This document shows, piece after piece, positions 24,808 to 33,545 of a stretch of 41,195 nt of DNA. The position numbers and the translations under genes were made by a program. Under the pieces are notes generated by a model. It did no database searches and was not told the DNA's origin. It saw only the letters and a program-made list of their open reading frames with translations. Origin of the DNA: Acidobacteriaceae bacterium (GTDB taxonomy: Bacteria; Acidobacteriota; Terriglobia; Terriglobales; Acidobacteriaceae); assembly GCA_030041305.1 (NCBI GenBank), contig JASHOC010000048.1, positions 1-41,195 of the forward strand, read 5' to 3'. Within the stretch, counting starts at the first letter, position 1. Each line of letters begins with the position of its first letter.

Positions 24808-24948
24808 ATGAACCGATTAAAGGACTGGCCCTTGACCGAAACCCTGCTTTTTCTGTTGCTGGTGGTTAGCGTGCTCAATCTTTTTGAACTTAACGATATT
24901 GAGACTCGCTTAATACAGGTGCGGGCGGCAATTTCGGATCTTCGATAG
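24808..24948 (+). CDS. Single-helix membrane microprotein, 46 residues
   Basis: The frame runs from ATG at 24808 to TAG at 24946-24948. Sequence begins MNRLKDWPLTETLLFLLLVV: a short cytoplasmic start, one strongly hydrophobic helix (TETLLFLLLVVSVLNLFEL), then an amphipathic tail (NDIETRLIQVRAAISDL) that could form a coiled coil. The ribosome site is weak. It stands 19 bases before the glcD start. Composition argues for a real membrane peptide, but no homologue is known to me. Confidence 0.4.
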   Translation: MNRLKDWPLTETLLFLLLVVSVLNLFELNDIETRLIQVRAAISDLR

Positions 24949-24967
24949 GCAGAAACCGGTTCGCCGC

Positions 24968-26452
24968 TTGTCGCTTCGATCGGGTAAGCTATCTGCCAGA
25001 GTGTTGCACCCCACTATAATTGCCGAACTGCGCGAGGCCGTCGGCGTCGACGGGCTGATCACCGGCGCGAGCCAGTTGCAGACCTACGAGTGCGACGGGC
25101 TGACCAACTTCCGCGTGCTGCCGGGAGCGGTGGTTTTGCCGCGCACCACGGAGCAGGTGCAGGCGGTGGTGCGCATCTGCGCGCGGCATAAGCTTCCCTT
25201 TGTGAGCCGCGGCGCGGGCACGGGGTTAAGCGGCGGGGCGCTGCCGGCCGAAGGCGGGGTGGTGATCAGCCTGGCGCGCATGAACCGCATCCTCGAAGTC
25301 GACTACGCCAACCACTACGTGATCGTCGAGCCGGGCGTGATCAATGCGCACGTTTCGCAGCACGTGGCCGCGCAGGGCTACTTTTACGCCCCCGATCCCT
25401 CATCGCAGTCGGTGTGCACCATCGGCGGCAACGTGGCGGAGAACTCCGGCGGCGCGCATTGCCTGAAGTACGGCTTCACGGTGACGCATACGCTGGCGCT
25501 TGAAGTAGTGCTTCCCAGCGGCGAGCTGGTGCACCTCGGTTCCGCCGCGCCGGACTCGCCCGGCTACGACTTGGCCGGCGTCTTTGTCGGCTCAGAAGGC
25601 ACGCTGGGCGTGGCAACCAAGATCACGTTGCGCATCGTCAAGCGGCCGGAGGTGGTGCAGACCTTGTTGGCGGCCTTCGACACGCCGCAGGCCGCAGGCC
25701 AGACGGTGAGCGATATTATCGCCGCCGGCATGTTGCCCTCCGCGCTCGAAATCATGGACACGCTTGCCATCGAGGCCGCCGAGGCCGCGGTGCACGCGCA
25801 TTACCCAAAGTGCGGCGGGTTGCTGCTCGTGGAGCTTGACGGGCAGGCCAGCGAAGTGGAAGCCCTGATGCGGGACGTGCGCGCGCTGGCCGAACAGAAC
25901 GGCGCATGGGAGATTCGCCTGGCGCAATCGGAACAGGAGCGCGCCCTGATCTGGAAAGGCCGCAAGGCCGCCTTTGCCGCCGTGGGCCGCATTTCGCCCA
26001 ATTACATCGTCCAGGACGGCGTGATTCCGCGCACCGCGCTGCCCCAGGTGCTAGCCGAGATCGAGCGCATGGCGGCGGTGGTGGAGCTGCGCGTGGCAAA
26101 CGTCTTTCATGCCGGTGACGGCAACCTGCATCCGCTGGTGCTCTACAACCGCACGATTGAAGGCCAGGAGGAGATTGCGCTCGATCTTTCCTATCGCATC
26201 CTGCACCTCTGCGTGGATAGCGGCGGTTCCATCACCGGCGAGCACGGCGTGGGCAAGGAGAAGCAGCAAGCCCTCGGCTACATGTTTGCGGAGCCGGATC
26301 TCGCGACCATGCAACTGGTGCGTTGCGCCTTTGACCCCGAGAGCCTCGCCAATCCCGATAAAGTCTTCCCCCGGCCGCGGCTCTGCGCCGACCGCCCGGG
26401 CCCTTACACGCCACATCCGCTGGAAACGGCCGGCGTGGCGGAGATCTTCTGA
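24968..26452 (+). CDS. glcD: Glycolate oxidase subunit GlcD (FAD-linked oxidase)
   Basis: 494 residues from a TTG at 24968; a GTG at 25001 or TTG at 25004 are possible later starts and no site has a clear Shine-Dalgarno sequence. Catalytic FAD subunit that oxidises glycolate (or D-lactate) to glyoxylate (pyruvate) at the membrane. The FAD_binding_4 domain shows PFVSRGAGTGLSGGALP and GSEGTLGV; the C-terminal FAD-oxidase domain shows VFHAGDGNLHPLVLYN and GSITGEHGVGKEK. It is followed by glcE with a one-base TGATG overlap and by glcF, so the operon is complete. Length agrees with E. coli GlcD (499). Confidence 0.92.
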   Translation: MSLRSGKLSARVLHPTIIAELREAVGVDGLITGASQLQTYECDGLTNFRVLPGAVVLPRTTEQVQAVVRICARHKLPFVSRGAGTGLSGGALPAEGGVVISLARMNRILEVDYANHYVIVEPGVINAHVSQHVAAQGYFYAPDPSSQSVCTIGGNVAENSGGAHCLKYGFTVTHTLALEVVLPSGELVHLGSAAPDSPGYDLAGVFVGSEGTLGVATKITLRIVKRPEVVQTLLAAFDTPQAAGQTVSDIIAAGMLPSALEIMDTLAIEAAEAAVHAHYPKCGGLLLVELDGQASEVEALMRDVRALAEQNGAWEIRLAQSEQERALIWKGRKAAFAAVGRISPNYIVQDGVIPRTALPQVLAEIERMAAVVELRVANVFHAGDGNLHPLVLYNRTIEGQEEIALDLSYRILHLCVDSGGSITGEHGVGKEKQQALGYMFAEPDLATMQLVRCAFDPESLANPDKVFPRPRLCADRPGPYTPHPLETAGVAEIF

Positions 26453-27684
26453 TGAGCACGGCGGAGTTGACGCTCGATGAAGGCTTGGCGCGCCTGGCCG
26501 CCATCGCCGGCCAGGCGCACGCGCGTATACGCGGCGAAACCGTCGAAGTGGCGCCCGCCGATGCGCGCGAGACCGCGGCGATTTTGCGCTTCGCCCAGGA
26601 AAACGGCCTCGCCGTGACGCCGGCGGGCGGAGGCACAAAGACCTGCTGGGGCAATCCCGTGGAGGCGCAGATCCGGCTTAGCCTGGAGCGCATGAGCGCC
26701 GTGCGCGAGCACTCCTGGCAGGACATGACCTGCACCGTCGAAGCCGGTTGCCCGTGGGCGGCCATGCAGACGCAGCTTGCGCGTCACGGGCAGACGGTGG
26801 CGCTCGATCCGCTTTGGCCGGAACGCGCGACTGTGGGCGGCGTTGTGGCGGCGAACGACAGCGGCGCGCTGCGCCTGAAATACGGCGCCTTGCGCGATTT
26901 GATCATTGGCATGACCATCGTGCTCGCTGACGGCACGGTCGCCAAAACCGGCGGCAAAGTGGTGAAAAACGTCGCCGGTTATGATCTGCATAAACTGATG
27001 ACCGGCAGTTTCGGGACGCTGGGCGTGATTACGGAGGTGAACTTTCGGCTGCATCCGGCGGAAGAGCGGACGCAAACGTGGACAGCCAACGCGGGCGATG
27101 CGGCCGAGTTCGCGGAGCCCCTGCGCGCGCTGCTCGATTCGCAGATGGTCCCCTCGGCGGTGCAGCTTCGCGTGGGCAAGGATGGATGCGCGCTCGACGT
27201 GCGCGTGGCGGGCCGTGGCGAAGCGATCGAGGATTGCGCGCGCCGGCTCTCAAAAATCTTCAGCGAAATCGGCATGGTTCCTTCCAGCGAAGCGGTCTGG
27301 GGGGCGCGCCAGGAGCTTTACGACGCCGCGAACGCGACGATTCTGAAGGCTTCGATGTTGCCCGCGGAGGTTTGCCCCGTGAGCGCCGAACTGCGTCACT
27401 GGGCAACTACTGAAGGCGCCGGCGTTCAGTGCGTCGCCTACCCTTTCGGCCTGATGACGCTTGCGCTCCAAGCCGCGCCGCCGGCGGCGTTCCTTGTCCA
27501 ACTGCGCGCGCGGCTGCGGCCCACCGGAGGCAGCGTGGTTGTGCTTGCGGCGTCGGACGAAATGCGCGCCGGGCTCGACGTGTGGGGCTGCGACGCGGAC
27601 GCCCTCGGGCTGATGCGCGAGATCAAGCGCCGTTTCGACCCCAACCGCATTCTCAACCCCGGCCGTTTTGTGGGAAATATCTGA
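26452..27684 (+). CDS. glcE: Glycolate oxidase FAD-binding subunit GlcE
   Basis: 410 residues; the ATG shares one base with the glcD stop. It has the PP-loop FAD-binding fold of the same family as GlcD (VTPAGGGTKTCWGNP, ATVGGVVAANDSGALRLKYGALRDLIIGM, KVVKNVAGYDLHKLMTGSFGTLGVITE) but lacks the full C-terminal oxidase domain, as expected for GlcE. It forms a complex with GlcD and the Fe-S subunit GlcF. The C-terminal end (MREIKRRFDPNRILNPGRFVG) is characteristic. Confidence 0.9.
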   Translation: MSTAELTLDEGLARLAAIAGQAHARIRGETVEVAPADARETAAILRFAQENGLAVTPAGGGTKTCWGNPVEAQIRLSLERMSAVREHSWQDMTCTVEAGCPWAAMQTQLARHGQTVALDPLWPERATVGGVVAANDSGALRLKYGALRDLIIGMTIVLADGTVAKTGGKVVKNVAGYDLHKLMTGSFGTLGVITEVNFRLHPAEERTQTWTANAGDAAEFAEPLRALLDSQMVPSAVQLRVGKDGCALDVRVAGRGEAIEDCARRLSKIFSEIGMVPSSEAVWGARQELYDAANATILKASMLPAEVCPVSAELRHWATTEGAGVQCVAYPFGLMTLALQAAPPAAFLVQLRARLRPTGGSVVVLAASDEMRAGLDVWGCDADALGLMREIKRRFDPNRILNPGRFVGNI

Positions 27685-27688
27685 AGCT

Positions 27689-29077
27689 ATGCCGCACCCC
27701 GTCGTCCAGGAAAAACAGCGATCTTCGAGTTTCGACGCGCATCATCCCCCTGAGAAGCAGTACATCGACGACTGCGTCCACTGCGGCTTTTGCCTGCCCG
27801 CCTGCCCCACCTATGTGTTGTGGGGCGAGGAGATGGATTCGCCGCGCGGGCGCATCTACATGATCAAGAAAGCCGTCGAGGGCGCCGCTCCGCTCGACGA
27901 CCGCTTTCGCCAGCACATGGACAACTGTCTGGGCTGCATGGCGTGCATGACCGCGTGCCCTTCGGGCGTCGAGTACAACAAGCTCATCGAGCCGGCGCGG
28001 GCGCAAATCGAGCGCAACGTGCCGCGCGAGGCGGGCGAGTCGCTCTTGCGCAAGTTAATCTTCGCCACGTTCCCGCATCCCGCACGGTTGCGTTTGCTGG
28101 CTATTCCGCTGCTGGTCTATCAGAGGTCGGGCCTGCGCGCGCTGGCCCGCGCCACGGGGGTTCTCAATCTGCTGCCCAAGCGGCTGGCGGCCATGGAAGC
28201 GCTATTGCCCGAAGCGCCGGCTGGACTCTTTGCGCGCATGCCTGCCGTGGTGTGGCCGAAAACCACCCCGCGCCGCCGCGTAGGCATGTTAACGGGATGC
28301 GTGCAGCAGGTCTTTTTCCCCCACGTCAACGCGGCCACGGCGCGCGTGCTGGCCGCCGAGGGCTGCGAGGTGGTGATTCCGCGCGAACAAGCGTGCTGCG
28401 GCGCACTGATGGTGCATTCCGGTCTCGAAGAGGAAGCCGCGGCGATGGCGCGCAAGACGATTGCCGTGTTCGAAGCCGCGCAAGTCGACGCGATTGTGGT
28501 GAACTCCGCCGGCTGCGGCTCGACCATGAAGGAATACGGCTACCTTCTGCGCGATGATGCCAAGTGGGCTGCGCGCGCCGCGGCTTTTTCAGCCAAGTGC
28601 AAAGACATCGCCGAGTTGCTGTGCGATCTGGAACCGCAGGCGCCGCGTCGCCCGCTCAAACTGCGCGCGGCTTATCACGACGCCTGCCACTTGCAGCATG
28701 CGCAGGGCGTGCGTGACCAGCCGCGTCGCCTGCTGGCGGGCATTCCGGAGCTCGACGTAGCCGAGATTCCCGAAGGCTCGCTCTGCTGCGGCTCTGCCGG
28801 CGTCTACAACCTGCTTCAGCCTGACGCCGCCCATGCGCTCGGCGATCGCAAAGTGGAAAACCTGCTCCGCACGGGAGCGCAAGCCGTGCTCAGCGCCAAT
28901 CCCGGCTGCCTGCTGCAATTGATGAACGGCTTGCGGCGGCGCGGCCTGAAGGCAATGCCGGCGTTCCACATGGTCGAACTGCTCGATGCATCGATCCGCG
29001 GCGTTGCCGTCGAGAGCCTGCTGCGCGGTCGTGCGGGCGCAATGTGGGCGGCCCGTCTGCCGACCGGGAATCCTTGA
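27689..29077 (+). CDS. glcF: Glycolate oxidase iron-sulfur subunit GlcF
   Basis: 462 residues from the ATG at 27689, four bases after the glcE stop. Two 4Fe-4S ferredoxin motifs: Cys29, 32, 35, 39 (CVHCGFCLPACP) and Cys80, 83, 86, 90 (CLGCMACMTACP). Two CCG domains follow (EQACCGALMVHSG and GSLCCGSAGVYN), which bind further cofactor and the quinone-side partner. It carries electrons from GlcDE to the quinone pool. Length is longer than in E. coli GlcF (407). It ends 18 bases from the stop of the minus-strand ftsB-like gene. Confidence 0.92.
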   Translation: MPHPVVQEKQRSSSFDAHHPPEKQYIDDCVHCGFCLPACPTYVLWGEEMDSPRGRIYMIKKAVEGAAPLDDRFRQHMDNCLGCMACMTACPSGVEYNKLIEPARAQIERNVPREAGESLLRKLIFATFPHPARLRLLAIPLLVYQRSGLRALARATGVLNLLPKRLAAMEALLPEAPAGLFARMPAVVWPKTTPRRRVGMLTGCVQQVFFPHVNAATARVLAAEGCEVVIPREQACCGALMVHSGLEEEAAAMARKTIAVFEAAQVDAIVVNSAGCGSTMKEYGYLLRDDAKWAARAAAFSAKCKDIAELLCDLEPQAPRRPLKLRAAYHDACHLQHAQGVRDQPRRLLAGIPELDVAEIPEGSLCCGSAGVYNLLQPDAAHALGDRKVENLLRTGAQAVLSANPGCLLQLMNGLRRRGLKAMPAFHMVELLDASIRGVAVESLLRGRAGAMWAARLPTGNP

Positions 29078-29095
29078 GCGACGAGTTGTTTCTGT

Positions 29096-29491
29096 TTACT
29101 TGCCGGATCCGGCGGACTGCGCTTGGCTAGGCGGCGGCGCCGGCAGCGTATAAATCACCTCGCCGGGCCGCGCATAGTGCAGGTCTTCGCGCGCCTTGCG
29201 CTCAATGGCCTCGGGATCGGACTGAAGCTGCTGGATCTGCTGGCGCATTTGCGCGTTCTGTTGTTGGAGGTCTTTGATCTCGCGTTGCAAGTCGCGGTCT
29301 TCGGCGCGCTTCTGCTGCCAGACTGTAAGCCCGTGCTTGCCGTTGATCACATGCCAAGTGAGCAGCAGCGCCAGCCCCACAGCGATCAATGTTCCCGCCG
29401 GACGCCATCCCCGCTGCGCCCACGCAAGTAAACGCTCGCGCAGCGAAACGTGCTCCGCATTTCTTTTGGTGTTCCCCGCCTCGTCCGGCAT
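29096..29491 (-). CDS. FtsB/DivIC-family septum formation initiator
   Basis: 131 residues from the ATG at 29491 (GAGG a few bases upstream). A bitopic protein: cytoplasmic N-terminus, one membrane helix (AGTLIAVGLALLLTWHVI), then a periplasmic coiled coil (DRDLQREIKDLQQQNAQMRQQIQQLQ) and the family motif DPEAIERKAREDLHYARPGE. These proteins bridge FtsL and FtsQ in the divisome. A short Pro-rich tail (APPPSQAQSAGSGK) ends it. It lies 25 bases downstream of the phosphohexomutase gene, so the two are probably co-transcribed. Confidence 0.85.
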   Translation of the reverse strand: MPDEAGNTKRNAEHVSLRERLLAWAQRGWRPAGTLIAVGLALLLTWHVINGKHGLTVWQQKRAEDRDLQREIKDLQQQNAQMRQQIQQLQSDPEAIERKAREDLHYARPGEVIYTLPAPPPSQAQSAGSGK

Positions 29492-29516
29492 CGATCCTCG
29501 CTCTGCGCGTAAATCC

Positions 29517-30926
29517 TCAATTGAGGACAAAATGTTCCGCCGCTCTGCGCAGCGCTTCCATTTCCCGCTGGTCGCGCGCTTCGGTATAAGCGCGCACCAC
29601 CGGCTCGGTGCCGGAAAGGCGGTAACAAACCCACGAGCCGTCGTCGAGGACAAGTTTGAGCCCGTCGGTGCGCACAACCTGCACCACTTTGCGCCCGCCC
29701 AGCTCTTTGGGATCGGTCTTCAACTTCACAGTGAACCTGGATTTGACCTCTGGGGTCAAGCGGAAGTTCTCGCGAACCGGGTAATAGGAACCAACCTTGC
29801 CAAATAGCGCCTGCAACTGCGCACCCAGGCTGGCGCCGCGTACAGCCACCATTTCCGCTACGAGCAGGCCGGCCAGGATGCCGTCTTTTTCCGGCACGTG
29901 GCCGCGAATCGTCAGCCCCGCCGACTCCTCGCCGCCGATGGCGATCTTGTCGTCGTTGATCAGCTCGCCAATGTACTTGAACCCCACGGGAGTTTCGTAG
30001 AGCTGCACTTTGTGGCGCTCGGCGAGGGCGTTGATGAGATTCGTGGTGGCCACGCTCTTGGCCACGCCGTTGCGCCAGCCGCGCGTTTCCACAAGATAAT
30101 CGAAGAGCAGGGCGATAATGTAATTCGGCTGCATGAAGGTTCCGTCGCCGTCGACGATGCCGAAGCGGTCGGCGTCCCCGTCGGCGGCGATGACCAGCGA
30201 TGCGCCGATCTCCTTCATCTTTTCTTTTGCCGTCTGCAGCAGATGGTCGTCGGGCTCCGGCGCGTGGCCGCCGAAGAGCACGTCGCGATAATCGTGCACC
30301 GTCTCGACGGTCACGCCGGCCTCGCGCAACACTTCGGAGCTGTAGCCGCGCCCCGCGCCCCAAAAGGGGTCGTAGACGATTTTGATTTTGGACTTGGCGA
30401 TGGCTTGGAGATCGACCAATTCGGCCAGGCGCTTCAAGAACGCGGGCTTCACATCGGCGGTCTCGAACCCTCCCGCAGGCGGCTCCGCCTTGGGAATTTC
30501 CGCCATGGCCGCGTCGTCGTCCAAAATCGCCTCCTCGATCTTCTGCGTCACCTCGGGCAGCGCCGGCGCGCCGTCGGGCGTAGAAAATTTGATGCCGTTA
30601 TACTCCGGCGGATTGTGCGAGGCGGTGAAGTTGATAGCGCCCGATGTCTTAAGGGTGCGTACGGCGTAGGCGATGGCGGGGGTGGGCGCGGCCTCGGGAA
30701 TGACAATGGGCGTTACGCCGGCTGCAGCCAGCACGCGCGCCGTTTCGCCGACGAAGCTCTCGCCCAGGAAGCGCGGATCGCGGCCGACCAGGACTCGGCG
30801 CGACCCCGGCTGCGATTTGACGTAGGCGGCAATGCCGGCCACGGCGCGGCGGATGTTGGCCAAGGTGAATTCGTCGGCCACAATGGCCCTCCAGCCGGAG
30901 GTGCCGAATTTGATGGTTGCGCTCAT
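29517..30926 (-). CDS. Phosphoglucomutase/phosphomannomutase-family phosphohexomutase
   Basis: 470 residues from the ATG at 30926, with GGAG seven bases upstream. It interconverts hexose 1- and 6-phosphates through a phosphoserine. Catalytic Ser103 lies in NFTASHNPPEYNG, the metal loop is DGDADR (249-254), the sugar-binding loop is GGEESAG (331-337), and the phosphate-binding loop is RLSGTEPVVR near the C-terminus. Substrate preference (glucose, mannose or glucosamine) cannot be read from these motifs. It follows the M1 peptidase gene by 90 bases. Confidence 0.9.
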   Translation of the reverse strand: MSATIKFGTSGWRAIVADEFTLANIRRAVAGIAAYVKSQPGSRRVLVGRDPRFLGESFVGETARVLAAAGVTPIVIPEAAPTPAIAYAVRTLKTSGAINFTASHNPPEYNGIKFSTPDGAPALPEVTQKIEEAILDDDAAMAEIPKAEPPAGGFETADVKPAFLKRLAELVDLQAIAKSKIKIVYDPFWGAGRGYSSEVLREAGVTVETVHDYRDVLFGGHAPEPDDHLLQTAKEKMKEIGASLVIAADGDADRFGIVDGDGTFMQPNYIIALLFDYLVETRGWRNGVAKSVATTNLINALAERHKVQLYETPVGFKYIGELINDDKIAIGGEESAGLTIRGHVPEKDGILAGLLVAEMVAVRGASLGAQLQALFGKVGSYYPVRENFRLTPEVKSRFTVKLKTDPKELGGRKVVQVVRTDGLKLVLDDGSWVCYRLSGTEPVVRAYTEARDQREMEALRRAAEHFVLN

Positions 30927-31016
30927 CTCGTTCTCCGTCGATAAGGCAAATGCCTTTTTTTGGGGCAGACCGCAAGATTCCATACTGCAACAGGTGGGCG
31001 AGTTGGGCAAGCGCAC

Positions 31017-32729
31017 CTACTGCTTGTTCACATCCACGTAATACAAGTCGGTCGCCACTTGGAACTGGTCCTTCGTGAGCGGCGTCTGCATCCACTGCCA
31101 TTGGGTCGTCGGATGGATGATCTGCCAATGATCGGGCTCGCCCACGCGCACCGGCAGGGCGAAGTCGTCCTCATCGGCGTCCCACTTGTACATCACCATG
31201 CCCGGAGACTCGCCAAACAGCAGTTCGAGGCGCGGAATACGCGCGTGGCGCAGATATTGGTTGAAAATGGGCGTAAGGTTCATTCCGGTGTATTGGTTGA
31301 ACCACGTAACCACGTCTTCGGTAAGAATGTTGCGGTATTTGAATTGCTGATAGAAGTCGTAGATCAGCTCGAACCAATGGGGGTCGTCGTCAATGACGCT
31401 GCGCAGAGTGTTGAGCATCAGCGCGCCTTTGAAGTATTGGTCTTCCGTGGGATCGGCGTTGACGCCGCGCTCGGCGAGGATTGGGCGCTGGTTATAGATT
31501 TTCGACTTGAGCGCGTTCAGGTAGCGGAGCGCGTCGGCCTTGCCCCAGCGGTACTCGACGTAGAGGCCTTCGAGATACGTGGCCCAGCCCTCATGAATCC
31601 ACATATCCGCGGAGTCGGCCGCGGTGATGCTGTTGCCGAACCACTCATGGGCGCTTTCGTGGATGATGATGAAGTCGAACCGCGTGCTGATGCCGATGCC
31701 TGTCCAGTCGCGGCCCAGGTACCCGTTCTCGAAGAGATTGCCGTAGGCGACGGCGCTTTGATGTTCCATGCCCGCGTAGGGAACCTCGATGAGCTTGTAC
31801 CCGTCGCGCGCAAAGGGATACGGCCCGAAGTAATGCTTATAGGCTTCGAGCATTCCCTTCACCTGTGCGAACTGGCGCTTGGCTTTTTCGAGGTCGGCGG
31901 GCAACACGTAGTAATCCAGAGGCAGTTTGCCCAGATGCTCGCCAAAGTGAACGTAGTCGCCGATATTCAACGCGACATCGTAATTGTTGATGGGGTAACT
32001 CACATGCCAGTCCCAGCGCGTGTAGCCGTCGCCGAGATTGGTCTTGCCCATGAACTTGCCGTTCGAAACATCCACCAGGCCGTTGGGAATGGCGACGCTG
32101 ATGTCCATGTCCTCGACCTCATCGCGCCACTGATCCTTGTCCGGCCACCAGATGCTGGCGCCCGTGCCTTCGCAGGCGGTGTTGATCCACACGTGGCCTG
32201 CGGGATCATGGCGGAAAGCGAAGCCGCCGAAGCGCCCGGTCTCAACCGGATGGCCGGAGTAGTAAAAATCGATCGCGTACACCTGCCCCTCGTGCAGCGT
32301 CTCGGGAAAATCGATGAAGACAGCGCCGTCATCGCGCGTGTACTTGAGCGGCATGGCCCCGAAGAGGATCTTGTCGATGTGCAGTGCGTCGGTAAGGTCG
32401 ATCTGGATGCGGTCGCCGTCGCTCAACATGCGGAAGCGGATGGTGTTCCTGCCACTGATGAACTTCGTTTCCGGGTTGACGCGAAGGTCCAGATGGTAAT
32501 AGAGCAGGTCGTTGTTGGCGCGAAAAGGGCCGTAGGCGCCACGCAGCATGTCCCCGTGCGTAGGGATGGGTGCGGCGACGTCTTCAGGCGCAGGCGCCCG
32601 CTTGGTCGGCGGCGGTTCGGTGGTCGTCTTGCCGGGGGCCTGCTGCGCGCTGCGGGCGAAGATCGGCCCCGCAAACCCCACGCTCACAATAAAGAGGATG
32701 AAGGTTATAAAACGCCTGCAAGACCGCAT
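31017..32729 (-). CDS. Exported M1-family metallopeptidase
   Basis: About 570 residues from the ATG at 32729, where a signal peptide begins (MRSCRRFITFILFIVSVGFAGPIFA). It belongs to the gluzincin M1 aminopeptidases: the zinc site is His357-Glu358-x2-His361 (HESAHEWFGN) and Glu380 (WIHEGWATY). The exopeptidase motif is PYAGMEHQSA in place of the usual GAMEN (here GMEH), so aminopeptidase specificity may be changed. It is shorter than the ERAP type and lacks the C-terminal HEAT-like domain. It probably trims peptides in the periplasm, which fits the two exported S53 proteases. It is divergent from cutA. Confidence 0.88.
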   Translation of the reverse strand: MRSCRRFITFILFIVSVGFAGPIFARSAQQAPGKTTTEPPPTKRAPAPEDVAAPIPTHGDMLRGAYGPFRANNDLLYYHLDLRVNPETKFISGRNTIRFRMLSDGDRIQIDLTDALHIDKILFGAMPLKYTRDDGAVFIDFPETLHEGQVYAIDFYYSGHPVETGRFGGFAFRHDPAGHVWINTACEGTGASIWWPDKDQWRDEVEDMDISVAIPNGLVDVSNGKFMGKTNLGDGYTRWDWHVSYPINNYDVALNIGDYVHFGEHLGKLPLDYYVLPADLEKAKRQFAQVKGMLEAYKHYFGPYPFARDGYKLIEVPYAGMEHQSAVAYGNLFENGYLGRDWTGIGISTRFDFIIIHESAHEWFGNSITAADSADMWIHEGWATYLEGLYVEYRWGKADALRYLNALKSKIYNQRPILAERGVNADPTEDQYFKGALMLNTLRSVIDDDPHWFELIYDFYQQFKYRNILTEDVVTWFNQYTGMNLTPIFNQYLRHARIPRLELLFGESPGMVMYKWDADEDDFALPVRVGEPDHWQIIHPTTQWQWMQTPLTKDQFQVATDLYYVDVNKQ

Positions 32730-32940
32730 GGTCCATCGTACTGCGGCAGCCCTCGGCCTCCCAACACAAGCTCTGGAGCCAATTTGGGTTATCCCACTCA
32801 ACACCTGTCGAAAAACTCCGGCGACATTCAGAGCTCGGCCGGCCAGCGGAATTGAACCCAGGACTATGATGGCGGGCTGCACCGATTTTTGGGTTTCAGC
32901 GTAGACTGGCGCCAAGGGGTTCTCCATCCAAAAGGCTCGT

Positions 32941-33276
32941 ATGCCCGAATTCAACCCGCAAGCGCGCATCGTGTTCACCACCGTTGCCAACCCCGAGGAA
33001 GCCGCGCGCCTGGGCCGCACGCTCGTCGAGGAACGGCTGGCAGCCTGCGCCACCGTGGTTCCGGGCGTTGAGTCGATTTACCATTGGCAGGGTCAGGTCG
33101 AGACCTCCGCCGAGACGCTCCTGTTGCTCAAGACCGGGCCCGATCAGGTGTCTGCCCTGGAGGCGCGCCTCCACGCCTTGCACAGCTATAAGGTTCCAGA
33201 GTTCCTGGTTGTCGACGTGGAGTCCGGCAGCCGCGGTTACCTCGACTGGCTCGAAGCCAGTCTGCGGAGGGCCTGA
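32941..33276 (+). CDS. cutA: CutA1-family protein
   Basis: 111 residues, typical of the trimeric CutA1 family. It carries the family pattern: RIVFTTVANPEEAARLGRTLVEERLAACATVVPGVESIYHWQG, then LLLLKTGPDQVSALEARLHALHSYKVPEFLVV and YLDWL at the end. CutA was linked to copper tolerance in E. coli; its biochemical role remains unclear. The next gene begins at its stop codon (TGATG overlap). The divergent 211-base gap to the M1 peptidase contains no other gene. Confidence 0.93.
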   Translation: MPEFNPQARIVFTTVANPEEAARLGRTLVEERLAACATVVPGVESIYHWQGQVETSAETLLLLKTGPDQVSALEARLHALHSYKVPEFLVVDVESGSRGYLDWLEASLRRA

Positions 33277-33488
33277 TGACCGACGTCGCACGCCGCTCTG
33301 GTATTCTTGGGTGGTTCGCCCCTATGCGTTGGTTGATGATTGGCTTGTTTGTTTCTCTCGGAGCTCTGCTGCTGGCCGCGGCCGGCGTAGCGCGCCATAT
33401 CTGGCGTCATCATCACGTAAGGCCCCGGCGTGAAGCCTCGTCAGCGCGCGACCGAACCCCCGAAAGCGATCTGGAATGGGAACCATAA
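33276..33488 (+). CDS. Small single-TM membrane protein, 70 residues
   Basis: Begins one base inside the cutA stop codon. One hydrophobic helix (MRWLMIGLFVSLGALLLAAAGV) is followed by a His/Arg-rich segment (ARHIWRHHHVRPRRE) and an acidic end (ESDLEWEP). The coupling to cutA supports a real gene. The His cluster next to the membrane could bind metal, but this is speculation. I do not recognise a family. Confidence 0.55.
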   Translation: MTDVARRSGILGWFAPMRWLMIGLFVSLGALLLAAAGVARHIWRHHHVRPRREASSARDRTPESDLEWEP

Positions 33489-33545
33489 GGTTATCAATTT
33501 GCGACGCTTAACGCGCAAATGAGCGAGGGCCCTGAAGGAATTCTC

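Noticed and set aside
29898..32855. Long plus-strand frames (about 350 and 630 codons) opposite phosphohexomutase and M1 peptidase
   Set aside because: The minus strand carries all catalytic motifs of both families; the plus frames are shadows of high GC third positions.
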